From Bacillota bacterium (GTDB lineage Bacteria > Bacillota > Clostridia > Tissierellales > MES13), in assembly GCA_009711785.1 (NCBI GenBank), contig VENA01000038.1, positions 1-64,000 on the forward strand: a DNA stretch of 64,000 bases, in the 5' to 3' direction. The notes beneath the pieces were generated by a model. That model was not told the origin of the DNA and did not search any database. It saw only the letters and a list, made by a program, of their open reading frames with translations. Made by a program: the position numbers and the translations under genes. Numbering within the stretch: position 1 is the stretch's first letter; the number at the start of each line of letters is the position of its first letter. Shown here one piece after another: positions 7,633-16,744 of this stretch.

Positions 7633-10600
7633 ATGATTTGTTTTAACTGTGGATATAAGATACCTTCTTTAGAAGAAACTGAATGTAAATTATGTGGGAT
7701 GAAATTTCCTATTAAGTGTAAATCCTGTGGATCTAATAATCCTATTATGGCTAAATATTGCTTTAATTGTGGTAAAAGGATAACTAAGGATGAAGTAAGT
7801 TCAATAAAAAACTATGATACCCTCTCAGAAAGTAGAAAAAATGTAGCTATAGTTTTTGCTGATGTTTCAGGTTTTACGGCCCTATCAGAGAGAAGGGATC
7901 CTGAAGAAGTTAGAGAGATAATTAATGAATGTTTTAATTACATAACAAAACCTGTATATGAATTAGGAGGAATAATAGATAAATATATAGGGGATTGTGT
8001 AATGATTTTATTTGGTGCTAAATATGCCCATAGTGATGATGCTAAAAGAGCTGTAACATGTGCTATAAAAATGATGGAAGCTATAGATAGATATTCAAAG
8101 GAAAGACTTTCATCTGATGGCCTTGAGCTAAAATTATCTATAGGAATAAGTTATGGTCTTGTAGTTACTGGAGGGGTTGGGAATTATTTCGATAAAGATT
8201 ATACAGTAATGGGAGATGTGGTAAATACAGCTCAAAGATTACAAACAAATGCTGATGAAAATACTATATATGTATGTAAGTCTGTGTTTGAGGAAACAAA
8301 AAACTTTATTGATTATACTAACAAGAAGAAAATTACTGTTAAAAACAAGAAAAACCCAATAGAATATTTCATGCCCATAGGAATAAAAACTAATAATATA
8401 CCTAATAAAAAATTTTTAGTAGAAAGAGAGAAAGAGTTAAAGGCTTTAGAAAATATATTTATATCTGGAAATAAAAGCGCAATGATAATAGGAGAAAATG
8501 GAGTAGGAAAGACAAGTCTAGTAAGGAAATTTACAGCAAATAATTTAGATATTAAATATATTTGGATAGATTGTAACCCAGCCCATAAAGAAAGGGTTAA
8601 TTATATTATTTCTAAAATACTGCATAGAATCTTAAATATAAAGATTAATGATAAAGAAAGAATAAAAAGGAATAGATTAGCTTCTTTTATAGACTATATT
8701 TTAGAAGGATTTAGTGAAGAAGAAATAACAAGAAATAATGACTTTTTAGGTTTAATAATGGGTTTAGGAAGAGATGCTGAGTTTCAGAGCATATTAAATT
8801 CTATGGATTATAAAAATATAGAAAAAGAAGTTATAAAACAATTATCTATTTTCTTAAAAGCATTATTAGAAAAAAAGAAGTATGTTTTTATTATAGATGA
8901 TATTCAATGGTCAGATAATACTTCTATAAAAATAATAAAATATATTATTGAATCACTTTCTTTTAATAATATTTTTATATTATTATCTAGATATGCAGTG
9001 GAAGAGTTAAAGTCATTAGATGAAAAACAAATAATAAGACTTAATAATTTAAGTAATAAAGGAATAAAAAAACTATGTTGTAGTTTACTTAAAGTAAAAG
9101 AAATAGACAAGCTTATGTTAAAGGAAATAAAAAATTTAACCTGGGGTAATCCATTATATATAGAAGAACTCATAAAGTCCATGGAAAGAAATAAAAACTT
9201 TTATATAAAAGAAAATAAAGTATATTTAAATAAAGACAAATTGGATTTTCTACCAGAATCTATAGAAAAATTAATACTTTCTAATTTAACTAGACTTGAT
9301 GAAGATTCAAAATTGTTTTTACAAATAGCTTCTATAGTGGGTAAAGAATTCAACTTATCCTGGATAAATGAATTTTTCGGTAAAGATTATGATGAAATAA
9401 AAGTACTTAAGATATTAACACAACTAAATTTAATTTCATTAAAAACAGCCTTTACTTCCTATGAAGGATTAGAAAAAATATATATTTTTAAGCAAGACAC
9501 TGTTAGAGAAGTAGTTTATAACAGTATTTTAAATAAGAATAAAGAGTATTTCCATAAAAAAATTGCTGAATTAATCGAGTTAAAGTATTATAAAGAGCTT
9601 GAAAAATATTTTGAAACTTTATGTTATCACTACGAAAATGCAGGAGACGATAAAAAAGCTTTAGATTATTATTATAAGACAGCTGTAAAATATAAGAATA
9701 ATTTTAGGCTAAATGATGCAATTACCTATTATAATAAATTTATTAATAAAAATTTTAAAAATGATTATAGATTAATTAATTCATTGATTGATTTAGGATA
9801 TATATATGGATTATTTTCAGATAGTAAAAATGCATTATTATATTTAAATAAAGCTTTAAATTTAGCTAAATTATCAGATGATGAATATAAAATTAAACTT
9901 ATGATATCTAGAATATATAAAGATAAGGGTGATTATAAAAAGGCATTAAATATTTTAAAAGATATAGAACCAAAATTAAGACAAAACAGTAAATTATATG
10001 GTAAATTACTACAGTTAAAATGTAGTTTATTATTTGCATTAGGAAGGAAAGAGGCTTTAGATACAGCAAAAAGGTCAGAGGAGATATTATTTAAATACAG
10101 GGATTATGAAAATTTATCTGAGACTATGAGTCAAGCAGGTATAATATATTTCATTAATGGTTCTATAGAGGATTCAATATACTATTTAAATAAGGCATAT
10201 GAATATGCTGATAAAATTAATAAATTAGATTCACTAATGAAAATATCAGGCAATTTAGGTATAATAAATCATTCATCTGGTATGGTTTCTAAAGCATTAA
10301 ATTATTTTAATAAGACGATAAGAATTTCTAAAAAAATTTCTAATTTACAAAGTTATGTTTCTGCTAATATTAATTTAGGAATTCTATATATGGAAAAGGG
10401 AAAATTCAATAAATCTGAAGAACTTTTAAATGAGGCTTTAAAAAATTCGAAAGAATTATCCCTTAAATATCAGGAATGCGTATCATTAACGAACTTAGGA
10501 GATTTAATGTATGAAAAAGGAAAATATAACGATGCTTTTGATTATTATAAAAGGTCAATAAAAATAGCTGAAAACAAAAAGTTATCCTTAGAGAAAACTA

Positions 10601-11100
10601 CTAATTATTTAGGATTAATTAAAATAAATTTAGAGCTTAAGTCTTATGATAAAGCTTTAGAAATATTAAATAGCATATATGCTACCTTTAAAAAAGCTGG
10701 TGAAAGAAGTAGTATGAGTGAGTATTATATTAATAAAAGTAGATATTTTTATGCTTTAGGAAATTTTGAAGACGCTTTAACATTTTCTGATAAAGCAATA
10801 AATATTTCAACTGAAATAAAAAATGACTTAAAAAAACTTCAAGGATTAAGACATAAAGGGAATATAGTTAAAGAAATGGGAAAAGTAAAAGATTCAATTA
10901 AGCTGTATACTGATTCAATTTATTTAGCAGAACAACTCCAAACAGATTATGAAGCTGCTAAGGGTTATTATTATAGGTATAAAGCTTTTAAAGTTTTAGA
11001 AGATGAAAACAAAGCAAATCAAGATTTAAAAAAAGCTAAAGAAGCAATAAGTAAAGTGGATGAATGTAAATTATCCTTAATTATAAATAATATAAATTAG
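7633..11100 (+). CDS. Zinc ribbon / class III nucleotide cyclase / AAA ATPase / TPR protein
   Basis: This is a 1155-residue multidomain signalling protein. Residues 1-50 hold two CxxC zinc-ribbon units. Residues about 65-235 form a class III adenylate/guanylate cyclase domain with both metal-binding aspartates (Asp77 in FADVSGF, Asp121 in IGDCVMILFG) and the Asn/Arg pair Asn198 and Arg202 in GDVVNTAQRL. A P-loop GENGVGKT at 287-294 begins an ATPase module with Walker B YVFIIDDIQW. From about 650 to the C-terminus there are many TPR repeats (for example NLGILYMEKGKFNKSEELL). This architecture is known from soluble cyclase-like and STAND-type regulators. cAMP production is likely but nucleotide specificity is not proven. 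A metallo-hydrolase gene follows 80 bases downstream. Confidence 0.85.
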   Translation: MICFNCGYKIPSLEETECKLCGMKFPIKCKSCGSNNPIMAKYCFNCGKRITKDEVSSIKNYDTLSESRKNVAIVFADVSGFTALSERRDPEEVREIINECFNYITKPVYELGGIIDKYIGDCVMILFGAKYAHSDDAKRAVTCAIKMMEAIDRYSKERLSSDGLELKLSIGISYGLVVTGGVGNYFDKDYTVMGDVVNTAQRLQTNADENTIYVCKSVFEETKNFIDYTNKKKITVKNKKNPIEYFMPIGIKTNNIPNKKFLVEREKELKALENIFISGNKSAMIIGENGVGKTSLVRKFTANNLDIKYIWIDCNPAHKERVNYIISKILHRILNIKINDKERIKRNRLASFIDYILEGFSEEEITRNNDFLGLIMGLGRDAEFQSILNSMDYKNIEKEVIKQLSIFLKALLEKKKYVFIIDDIQWSDNTSIKIIKYIIESLSFNNIFILLSRYAVEELKSLDEKQIIRLNNLSNKGIKKLCCSLLKVKEIDKLMLKEIKNLTWGNPLYIEELIKSMERNKNFYIKENKVYLNKDKLDFLPESIEKLILSNLTRLDEDSKLFLQIASIVGKEFNLSWINEFFGKDYDEIKVLKILTQLNLISLKTAFTSYEGLEKIYIFKQDTVREVVYNSILNKNKEYFHKKIAELIELKYYKELEKYFETLCYHYENAGDDKKALDYYYKTAVKYKNNFRLNDAITYYNKFINKNFKNDYRLINSLIDLGYIYGLFSDSKNALLYLNKALNLAKLSDDEYKIKLMISRIYKDKGDYKKALNILKDIEPKLRQNSKLYGKLLQLKCSLLFALGRKEALDTAKRSEEILFKYRDYENLSETMSQAGIIYFINGSIEDSIYYLNKAYEYADKINKLDSLMKISGNLGIINHSSGMVSKALNYFNKTIRISKKISNLQSYVSANINLGILYMEKGKFNKSEELLNEALKNSKELSLKYQECVSLTNLGDLMYEKGKYNDAFDYYKRSIKIAENKKLSLEKTTNYLGLIKINLELKSYDKALEILNSIYATFKKAGERSSMSEYYINKSRYFYALGNFEDALTFSDKAINISTEIKNDLKKLQGLRHKGNIVKEMGKVKDSIKLYTDSIYLAEQLQTDYEAAKGYYYRYKAFKVLEDENKANQDLKKAKEAISKVDECKLSLIINNIN

Positions 11101-11180
11101 GTAAATAGTTTCATTTAAAAAAGAATAAATTACCAATATAATATAGATGATGTTTAAATGCTTGTTTTGGGGGAATATAA

Positions 11181-12026
11181 ATGAGTTATAATGATTTTGA
11201 GGTAACCTTTTGGGGGGTAAGAGGTTCAAGTCCTACTTTTGGACCAGATATGAGGGAATTTGGCGGAAATACATCATGTGTACAAATACAGATAGGTAAT
11301 AGATTATTAATTTTTGATGCAGGTACTGGAATACAAACTTTAGGAAGAAACTTATTAAATAGAAAAAAGGATATAAAAGGGCATATATTTATAACTCATA
11401 CCCATTGGGATCATATTCAAGGGCTTCCTTTTTTCAGACCATTTTTTCACAAAAAAAATACTTTTCAAATTTATGGACAAAGAAAAAGTAATCTTTCTTT
11501 TTCTTCAGTAATAAAAGATATTATGAAATATCCATATTCCCCGATAAGATGGGATAATATGGAGGCTGATTTAAATTTTAAAGAAATAGACAGTGAAGAC
11601 ATTATTGACATTGGGGATGGTATTACAACAAAATCTATAAAGACAGACCATCCTGATGATTGTTTAGCATATAGGGTAGATTATAAAAATAAGTCATGTT
11701 GTTATATTACAGATTTAGAACATAGTAAAGAAATAGATGAAGAACTTAAAAGATTTGTAAAGGGTACTGACATATTAATTTATGATTCTAATTTTACAGA
11801 TGACGAGTATTACGGAGCCTTTGATAAACCAAATAAAAAGGGATGGGGACATTCTACTTGGCAAAAGGGAGTTAGGTTAGCTAAAGAAGCTAGTGTTGGA
11901 AAGTTAGTACTTTTTCATCACAAACTTGAAAGAACTGACGATGAGTTATTATCTATAGAGTCTAAGGCAAAGAATAATTATAAAAAAACAGTAGTTGCTA
12001 GAGAAGGCATGAAAATACATATATAA
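11181..12026 (+). CDS. Metallo-beta-lactamase-fold hydrolase, RNase Z/phosphodiesterase-like branch
   Basis: This 281-residue protein has the di-metal motif THTHWDHIQG (His73, His75, Asp77, His78) and further ligands near KTDHPDD, YITDLEH and LFHHKLE. The N-terminal VRGSSPTFG and FGGNTSC are typical of the branch containing class II-like cyclic nucleotide phosphodiesterases and PhnP-like enzymes. It has no signal peptide. It lies 80 bases after the cyclase gene with no terminator between and ends at a strong terminator, so the two are probably co-transcribed. A cyclic-nucleotide phosphodiesterase role is inferred from that pairing. Confidence 0.8.
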   Translation: MSYNDFEVTFWGVRGSSPTFGPDMREFGGNTSCVQIQIGNRLLIFDAGTGIQTLGRNLLNRKKDIKGHIFITHTHWDHIQGLPFFRPFFHKKNTFQIYGQRKSNLSFSSVIKDIMKYPYSPIRWDNMEADLNFKEIDSEDIIDIGDGITTKSIKTDHPDDCLAYRVDYKNKSCCYITDLEHSKEIDEELKRFVKGTDILIYDSNFTDDEYYGAFDKPNKKGWGHSTWQKGVRLAKEASVGKLVLFHHKLERTDDELLSIESKAKNNYKKTVVAREGMKIHI

Positions 12027-12029
12027 AAT

Positions 12030-12056
12030 TAAGGTCTACCAATTTGGTAGACCTTA
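12030..12056. terminator. Terminator after the metallo-hydrolase
   Basis: A near-perfect hairpin: TAAGGTCTACCA pairs with TGGTAGACCTTA, followed by TTATTT. Confidence 0.8.
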
Positions 12057-12232
12057 TTATTTGACCAAATTATTAAAATTACCGACTATTTTTAATAATT
12101 ATACGGGAAAATATAGAAAATTTTCAAAATAAAGAAGGATCATAAAAAAGTGTGTAGAATAATGAATAATATAGTAGTAAAGTCCTATTGAATAACAGTA
12201 AAAAAAGTCCTATTAAATATAAAAATCTTTGT

Positions 12233-12316
12233 GAAAGGGCAAACTTATCGAAAGATAAGGACGCAAAGCTATGTATCTAAGGAATCATATTCTATGATTG
12301 ACAGGCTGCCGAAATT
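12233..12316 (+). promoter_or_regulatory. Cyclic di-GMP-I (GEMM-I) riboswitch upstream of a diguanylate cyclase
   Basis: The core reads AAGGGCAAAC, a GAAA-capped stem (CTTATC paired with GATAAG), GGACGCAAAGCTATG, a P2 arm, then ACAGGCTGCCGAAA, matching the c-di-GMP-I consensus as in the first copy at 6945. AAAGG at 12234-12238 can pair with CCTTT at 12321-12325. That CCTTT is the 5' arm of the following terminator, so ligand binding could favour read-through; this is inference. From 12057 to 12232 I see only AT-rich DNA with an 11-base direct repeat AAGTCCTATT at 25-base spacing. Confidence 0.92.
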
Positions 12317-12319
12317 CGA

Positions 12320-12344
12320 ACCTTTAGTTTTTAAAGGTCTTTTT
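12320..12344 (+). terminator. Riboswitch terminator
   Basis: ACCTTTA (12320-12326) pairs with TAAAGGT (12332-12338), followed by CTTTTT. A weaker second hairpin (GCGCC with GGTGT) with a T run follows at about 12347-12370. Confidence 0.78.
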
Positions 12345-12396
12345 AGGCGCCTGTCTAGGGTGTTTTTTATTTTGTTGACTGAAGGGGATGTACATA

Positions 12397-13572
12397 ATGA
12401 TCACAGATAAATTATCAAGGGAGTTAATTATAAAAACTAATACAGTAGGTATAATAAAAGATGTAAGTGCTAACTGTTTTGATATTTTAGGATATAAAGA
12501 GGAAGATTTACTAAAAACTTCTATAGCAGAATATACTAGTGAAAATATTTTAGATGATTGTAAGAAAGTTATAGATTTTCTTAATAAGGACAATTCTTTT
12601 AGTATTTTAGATACTAGATGTAGAAGTATTTATAAAAATAATAAAAGAATAGGATTTTGTTATTCAATGATAAATGTTTCAGAATATAAAGAAAAAGAGG
12701 ATGATAAAACTATAAAAAACATATTAAAAAAATCAAGGGATATTATATATAGACTTGAAACTAAACCTGAAATTAAACTTACTTATTTAAGTCCTTCTAT
12801 AGAAGAACAATTAGGTTATAAAATAGAACAGTATTATAAAAATCCAATGGCTGTTTATGAAAAAGTACATCCTGATGATTATGAAGAACTTAAAGCAAAA
12901 CTTTCAGGGAATGCTAATTATTCTAAACCTATAATTCTAAGATATAAACATAATAAAGGGAATTATATATGGTTTGAAGAGCATGTAACGCCTATATATA
13001 ATGAAAGGGATGAGTTTATAGCTATTGAAGGGATTAGTAGAAATATTCAAGAAAGAAAAGAGTTAGAACAAAAACTAACGAAATTAAGCTATAGAGATTC
13101 TCTTACTGGACTTTATAATAGAACATATTTTAATAAAGAACTAGAAGAGCTTCATAATGAAAAGAATACAGAAATTGGTGTTATAGTTTGTGATTTAGAT
13201 GATTTAAAGCTTATTAATGATAGATATGGCCACTTACAGGGAGACGAAATTTTAAAGAAAACCGGTGAGTTACTTAATAAAACTGTTAAAGATAAAGGTT
13301 TAGTAGCAAGAGTCGGTGGAGATGAATTTGTCATACTTTTAAGGGGAGATAAAGTAGATGAAATTAATAATTTATATAAAAAACTTAAATCTACATTTGC
13401 TGACTATAATAATGATTCTAATATATCAATAAATATATCAGTTGGTTTTTCATATAATGATAATTCCTTAGGAATAACTGATGAATTATTTAATATTGCA
13501 GATAATAATATGTATAGAGATAAAAGAAATAAAAAAGAGAGTAAATATTTTAATAGCATATATAACTTATAA
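12397..13572 (+). CDS. PAS-PAS-GGDEF diguanylate cyclase
   Basis: This protein of about 391 residues makes c-di-GMP from two GTP. Two PAS domains (about 10-105 and 110-225) are followed by a GGDEF domain of about 165 residues with an intact signature RVGGDEF. There is no membrane segment. The ATG at 12397 is preferred over that at 12388, because AAGGGGA at 12382-12388 is then 8 bases away. The RxxD inhibitory I-site normally five residues before GGDEF is missing; that position reads KDKG. The two other GGDEF proteins in the window have it. No EAL domain is fused. Transcription is controlled by a c-di-GMP riboswitch directly upstream. Confidence 0.9.
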   Translation: MITDKLSRELIIKTNTVGIIKDVSANCFDILGYKEEDLLKTSIAEYTSENILDDCKKVIDFLNKDNSFSILDTRCRSIYKNNKRIGFCYSMINVSEYKEKEDDKTIKNILKKSRDIIYRLETKPEIKLTYLSPSIEEQLGYKIEQYYKNPMAVYEKVHPDDYEELKAKLSGNANYSKPIILRYKHNKGNYIWFEEHVTPIYNERDEFIAIEGISRNIQERKELEQKLTKLSYRDSLTGLYNRTYFNKELEELHNEKNTEIGVIVCDLDDLKLINDRYGHLQGDEILKKTGELLNKTVKDKGLVARVGGDEFVILLRGDKVDEINNLYKKLKSTFADYNNDSNISINISVGFSYNDNSLGITDELFNIADNNMYRDKRNKKESKYFNSIYNL

Positions 13573-13583
13573 AGCTAAATTAT

Positions 13584-13640
13584 AAGCTAAATGGTAACCA
13601 ATTAGGATTATTTGGTTACCATTTAGCTTATTTTTATTTT
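13584..13640. terminator. Long terminator hairpin
   Basis: An 18-base perfect stem, 13584-13601 with 13612-13629 (core GCTAAATGGTAACC), followed by ATTTTTATTTT. The sequence AAGCTAAAT is also repeated directly just upstream at 13571. Confidence 0.88.
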
Positions 13641-13725
13641 TAAAACATATGATTTCAAACACTCAGAACGTTGGAATGATTATTGCAAAATATATTAACA
13701 AGTTAAAATAAAGGGGGAGAATTTT

Positions 13726-15132
13726 GTGAAAAAAATCATTTCAATTATGCTTATTTTATTAATGTTATTTTCAGTATTAGGTTTAGGATTTGCAGAGGAA
13801 AATAGTGAAGAAACTGGAGCTTTGGTTATTATAGGAGGAGCTTTAGACCCTGAAAACGGAGCAATATATAATAAAATAATAGAGTTAACTAATAAACCTA
13901 GGGAAGAAGTTAAAATTGCAATAATACCAGCAGCTAGTCAAACACCTTCAAGAAGCGGAGGTCTTTATAAAAGTGATTTTGTTGACTTATATAATGTATT
14001 AGAGGAAAATGTAAAAGTATTTCCTATAGCTGTTGAAGACGATGACACTACTAAAGATCTAGATGAATCAACTTGGAGTAATAATGGGTTTAATGAAGGG
14101 TTAGCAAGTGAGATTCTTAAATATGATGCAGTATTTTTTACTGGAGGTAGTCAATTACGTATTATGGAAAGTTTGATAGATGAAGATGGGAATGAGGGTG
14201 TAGTATTAAAGTCTATAAGAGAAATATATAACAGAGGTGGAGTTATTGCAGGAACCAGTGCAGGAGCAGCTATAATGTCTGATCCTATGATAGGTGCTGG
14301 AACTAGTTTTGGAGCTTTAACCCAGGGGGTTACAGATAAAGATAATTATTTTGATGCAGATGATAATAGAGTATTTTTAACTAAGGGGTTAGGTTTTTTA
14401 GAAAATGTAATAACAGACCAACACTTTATTAAAAGAGGCCGTTTTGGACGATTAATAACTGCATTATTACACACTGATACTTCAATGGGATATGGAATAG
14501 ATGAAAACACGGCATTAGTTTCTAAAGGTAATGAGTTAGAAGTTATAGGAGAAAACGGAGTAATGATAATTGATACATCTAAAGCTAGTAAAACATTTGT
14601 AGATACTAGATTAAAAGCTACTGGTATAATTATTAGTTATTTAGAAAAAGGGGATAAATATAATGTTTTAACAAAGGAATTTACTATAAATGAAAAAAAG
14701 CAAACAACTCTTGGATATGAATATTATACTGGTAATAAATTAAATACTAATATATTTGGAAAAGATAGTGTTGTTGACACTTTAACTTATGATTTAGTTG
14801 ATAATATAGAAACTGAAGCTGTTGGAGTTTCATTTAATTTAGAGGGCGTAGGTATAAAACTTGTATTTAACCAAGATAGTGAAACTAAAGGCTATTGGGG
14901 AAAAATAGATGGAGAAGAAAGTTATGCTGTAGCTAATGTTAAATTAGATATATTGCCTGTTAAAGTAGAGATTATAGAATTAAATACTTCTAGTACATAT
15001 ATAATAAAGGAAGGCGATACTCTTATAAATATTGCTAAACAGTTTGATTTGAAGCTAAAGGATATAATGGATTATAATAATATAAAAAATCCTACAGATA
15101 TAAAAGTAGGACAAAAGTTAATATTAGAATAA
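13726..15132 (+). CDS. Exported cyanophycinase (peptidase S51) with C-terminal LysM domain
   Basis: This 468-residue protein begins at GTG behind GGGGGAGA. A signal peptide (cleavage near residue 23) is followed by a cyanophycinase domain. VIIGGALDP opens the fold, FTGGSQLRIM is family-typical, and the nucleophile Ser178 sits in GTSAGA. Cyanophycinases split cyanophycin (multi-L-arginyl-poly-L-aspartate) to Asp-Arg dipeptides. About 110 residues of linker lead to a LysM domain at about 422-468 (YIIKEGDTLINIAKQF), which should hold the enzyme on peptidoglycan. Export fits the CphE-like extracellular group, used to scavenge cyanophycin from other organisms. No cyanophycin synthetase gene is in the window. 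Confidence 0.88.
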   Translation: MKKIISIMLILLMLFSVLGLGFAEENSEETGALVIIGGALDPENGAIYNKIIELTNKPREEVKIAIIPAASQTPSRSGGLYKSDFVDLYNVLEENVKVFPIAVEDDDTTKDLDESTWSNNGFNEGLASEILKYDAVFFTGGSQLRIMESLIDEDGNEGVVLKSIREIYNRGGVIAGTSAGAAIMSDPMIGAGTSFGALTQGVTDKDNYFDADDNRVFLTKGLGFLENVITDQHFIKRGRFGRLITALLHTDTSMGYGIDENTALVSKGNELEVIGENGVMIIDTSKASKTFVDTRLKATGIIISYLEKGDKYNVLTKEFTINEKKQTTLGYEYYTGNKLNTNIFGKDSVVDTLTYDLVDNIETEAVGVSFNLEGVGIKLVFNQDSETKGYWGKIDGEESYAVANVKLDILPVKVEIIELNTSSTYIIKEGDTLINIAKQFDLKLKDIMDYNNIKNPTDIKVGQKLILE

Positions 15133-15157
15133 AACATCCCCTCGAAAGAGAGGATGT
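15133..15157 (+). terminator. Hairpin after cyanophycinase gene
   Basis: AACATCC pairs with GGATGTT around CCTCGAAAGAGA directly after the stop codon. The T tract is poor, so termination may be partial; a second, stronger terminator lies at 15305. Confidence 0.6.
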
Positions 15158-15304
15158 TAGATATTTAATATAATTATAATATGCTTTGGTAGTGAAAGGT
15201 TTAGATAAATTAATTAGTTTTTATATGTTGTAAATATAAGCAATTAGAGATAATGTAAATTTTATATTGACAAGACCAAAATAGTAAAAAATATTTTAAA
15301 TAAG

Positions 15305-15339
15305 CCATAGAGAAATTGAAATACTCTCTATGGTTTTTT
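15305..15339 (+). terminator. Strong terminator in the his upstream region, 33 bases after a promoter-like TTGACA
   Basis: CCATAGAGA (15305-15313) pairs with TCTCTATGG (15325-15333), followed by TTTTTT. A TTGACA at 15267-15272 with a weak -10 near 15290 lies just before it, so either a very short transcript ends here or read-through from upstream is stopped before the his promoter. No reading frame is visible in the rest of 15158-15443. Confidence 0.78.
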
Positions 15340-15365
15340 ATTTTTTGTTAATTTTGTTAATGTGG

Positions 15366-15394
15366 TTGACAATAGAGTAAAAAAGATATATATT
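15366..15394 (+). promoter_or_regulatory. Predicted his operon promoter
   Basis: TTGACA at 15366-15371 and TATATT at 15389-15394 are separated by 17 bases. The same hexamers and spacing recur at 22980-23008 before the HisZ-like gene. Confidence 0.75.
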
Positions 15395-15449
15395 TATAAA
15401 TAATAATTTAATGCGGTGAAGCGGTAAATTAATAAAGTGAGGTGTGGAG

Positions 15450-16733
15450 ATGTTCGATTTAAAATATCAGATTCCCCAGGGGGTAAAAGATGAGCTCCCT
15501 GATTATTATAGCACAAAGGAAAATATTATCAATTCTGTTAAAGAAGTCTTTAAAAGTTATGGGTATAGACACATAGCAACCCCTACTATAGAATATTATG
15601 ATGTTTTTTCTTCTATAAACAGTACTTTAATAAAAGAAGATATATTCAAATTTATAGATAGTTCAGGTAAAATTTTGGCGCTTAGACCTGATGTAACTAT
15701 ACCTATAGCTAGGATAGTAGCTAATAATTATAAAGAAAAAACTGATTTAAAATTATTTTATATTTCTAAAGTATTTAGAATGAATGGAGACAAGGATAAT
15801 TTAGATAAAGAATTTAGTCAGGCAGGTATCGAATATTTTGGAGATGAAACTAGAGATGCAGATGGAGAGGTTATTGCAGTTGGGATAAAAGCTTTAAAAA
15901 AGATTAATAGTAATTTCCAAATTGAGATTGGAAATGCGTTATTTTTTAAAGGTTTAATAGATGAATTAAATTTAGATGATAAAACTATAGAAAAAATAAG
16001 AGTTTTAATAGAAAATAAGAATTTTGTTGAACTTAAAAAGTTTATTAAAAAGCTTAAAATTAAAAATGAAGTGAAAAAGGTATTAATTGAGTTACCAAAA
16101 TTATATGGAAACTTTACTGATGTAATAAAAAAAGCAAAGACTCTTTGTTTAAATGAAAAGATGAAAAGAGCTTTAATTGATTTAGAAAAGGTTTATAAAA
16201 GGTTATTAGATTATGGATATAAAGAATATATCTCAGCAGATCTTGGATTAATAAATCATTTAGATTATTATACTGGGATAGTTTTTAAAGGATATATAAA
16301 TAATCACGGTCGTATTATTTTAACAGGAGGTAGGTATGATAAGTTAACTAAGGAATATGGAAAAGATTTACCTGCTACGGGATTTGCACTTAATATAGAT
16401 GAGCTAATTAAGAGTATAGGAGGTAAAAAGGATATGTTTAAAAGTAAATATAAAATAGATTTTTCTATTCTTTATAAAAATAAAAATAGAAAGAATGTAT
16501 TTAATATAGCTGATAAATTAAGGGATCAAGGTTTTATAGTAGAAACTAAACCCTTTAAAAAAAGTTTAAAAGAATATATTAATTATGCTGATGATAAAAA
16601 TGTAAAAAAATTATTGGTATATAAAGAGGATATTTTAAAACTTATAGATATTAAGAAAAATATGAGTACAAACATAAAAACTAAAGATTTATTTAATTTT
16701 ATAAGAAATTCTAAAGTTGTTTCAGTACACTAA
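15450..16733 (+). CDS. hisZ: ATP phosphoribosyltransferase regulatory subunit HisZ
   Basis: HisZ is a catalytically inactive histidyl-tRNA synthetase paralogue that activates the short HisG and confers histidine feedback. The protein (about 427 residues) has the class II core: IPQGVKDELPDYY at the N-terminus, LALRPDVTIPIAR and a weak motif 2 (FYISKVFRMNG), and YTGIVFKGY. I place the start at ATG 15450, because GTGAGGTG at 15437-15444 would touch the upstream GTG at 15444. A C-terminal domain of about 97 residues (333-429) ends in VVSVH and is closely copied by the separate gene at 23061-23360. First gene of the nine-gene his operon. Confidence 0.93.
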   Translation: MFDLKYQIPQGVKDELPDYYSTKENIINSVKEVFKSYGYRHIATPTIEYYDVFSSINSTLIKEDIFKFIDSSGKILALRPDVTIPIARIVANNYKEKTDLKLFYISKVFRMNGDKDNLDKEFSQAGIEYFGDETRDADGEVIAVGIKALKKINSNFQIEIGNALFFKGLIDELNLDDKTIEKIRVLIENKNFVELKKFIKKLKIKNEVKKVLIELPKLYGNFTDVIKKAKTLCLNEKMKRALIDLEKVYKRLLDYGYKEYISADLGLINHLDYYTGIVFKGYINNHGRIILTGGRYDKLTKEYGKDLPATGFALNIDELIKSIGGKKDMFKSKYKIDFSILYKNKNRKNVFNIADKLRDQGFIVETKPFKKSLKEYINYADDKNVKKLLVYKEDILKLIDIKKNMSTNIKTKDLFNFIRNSKVVSVH

Positions 16734-16744
16734 GGGGGATTTAA

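Noticed and set aside
12180..12214. Direct repeat AAGTCCTATT with 25-base spacing before the second c-di-GMP riboswitch
   Set aside because: Only two copies in AT-rich DNA, without palindromy or a matching site elsewhere in the window; too weak to call an operator.
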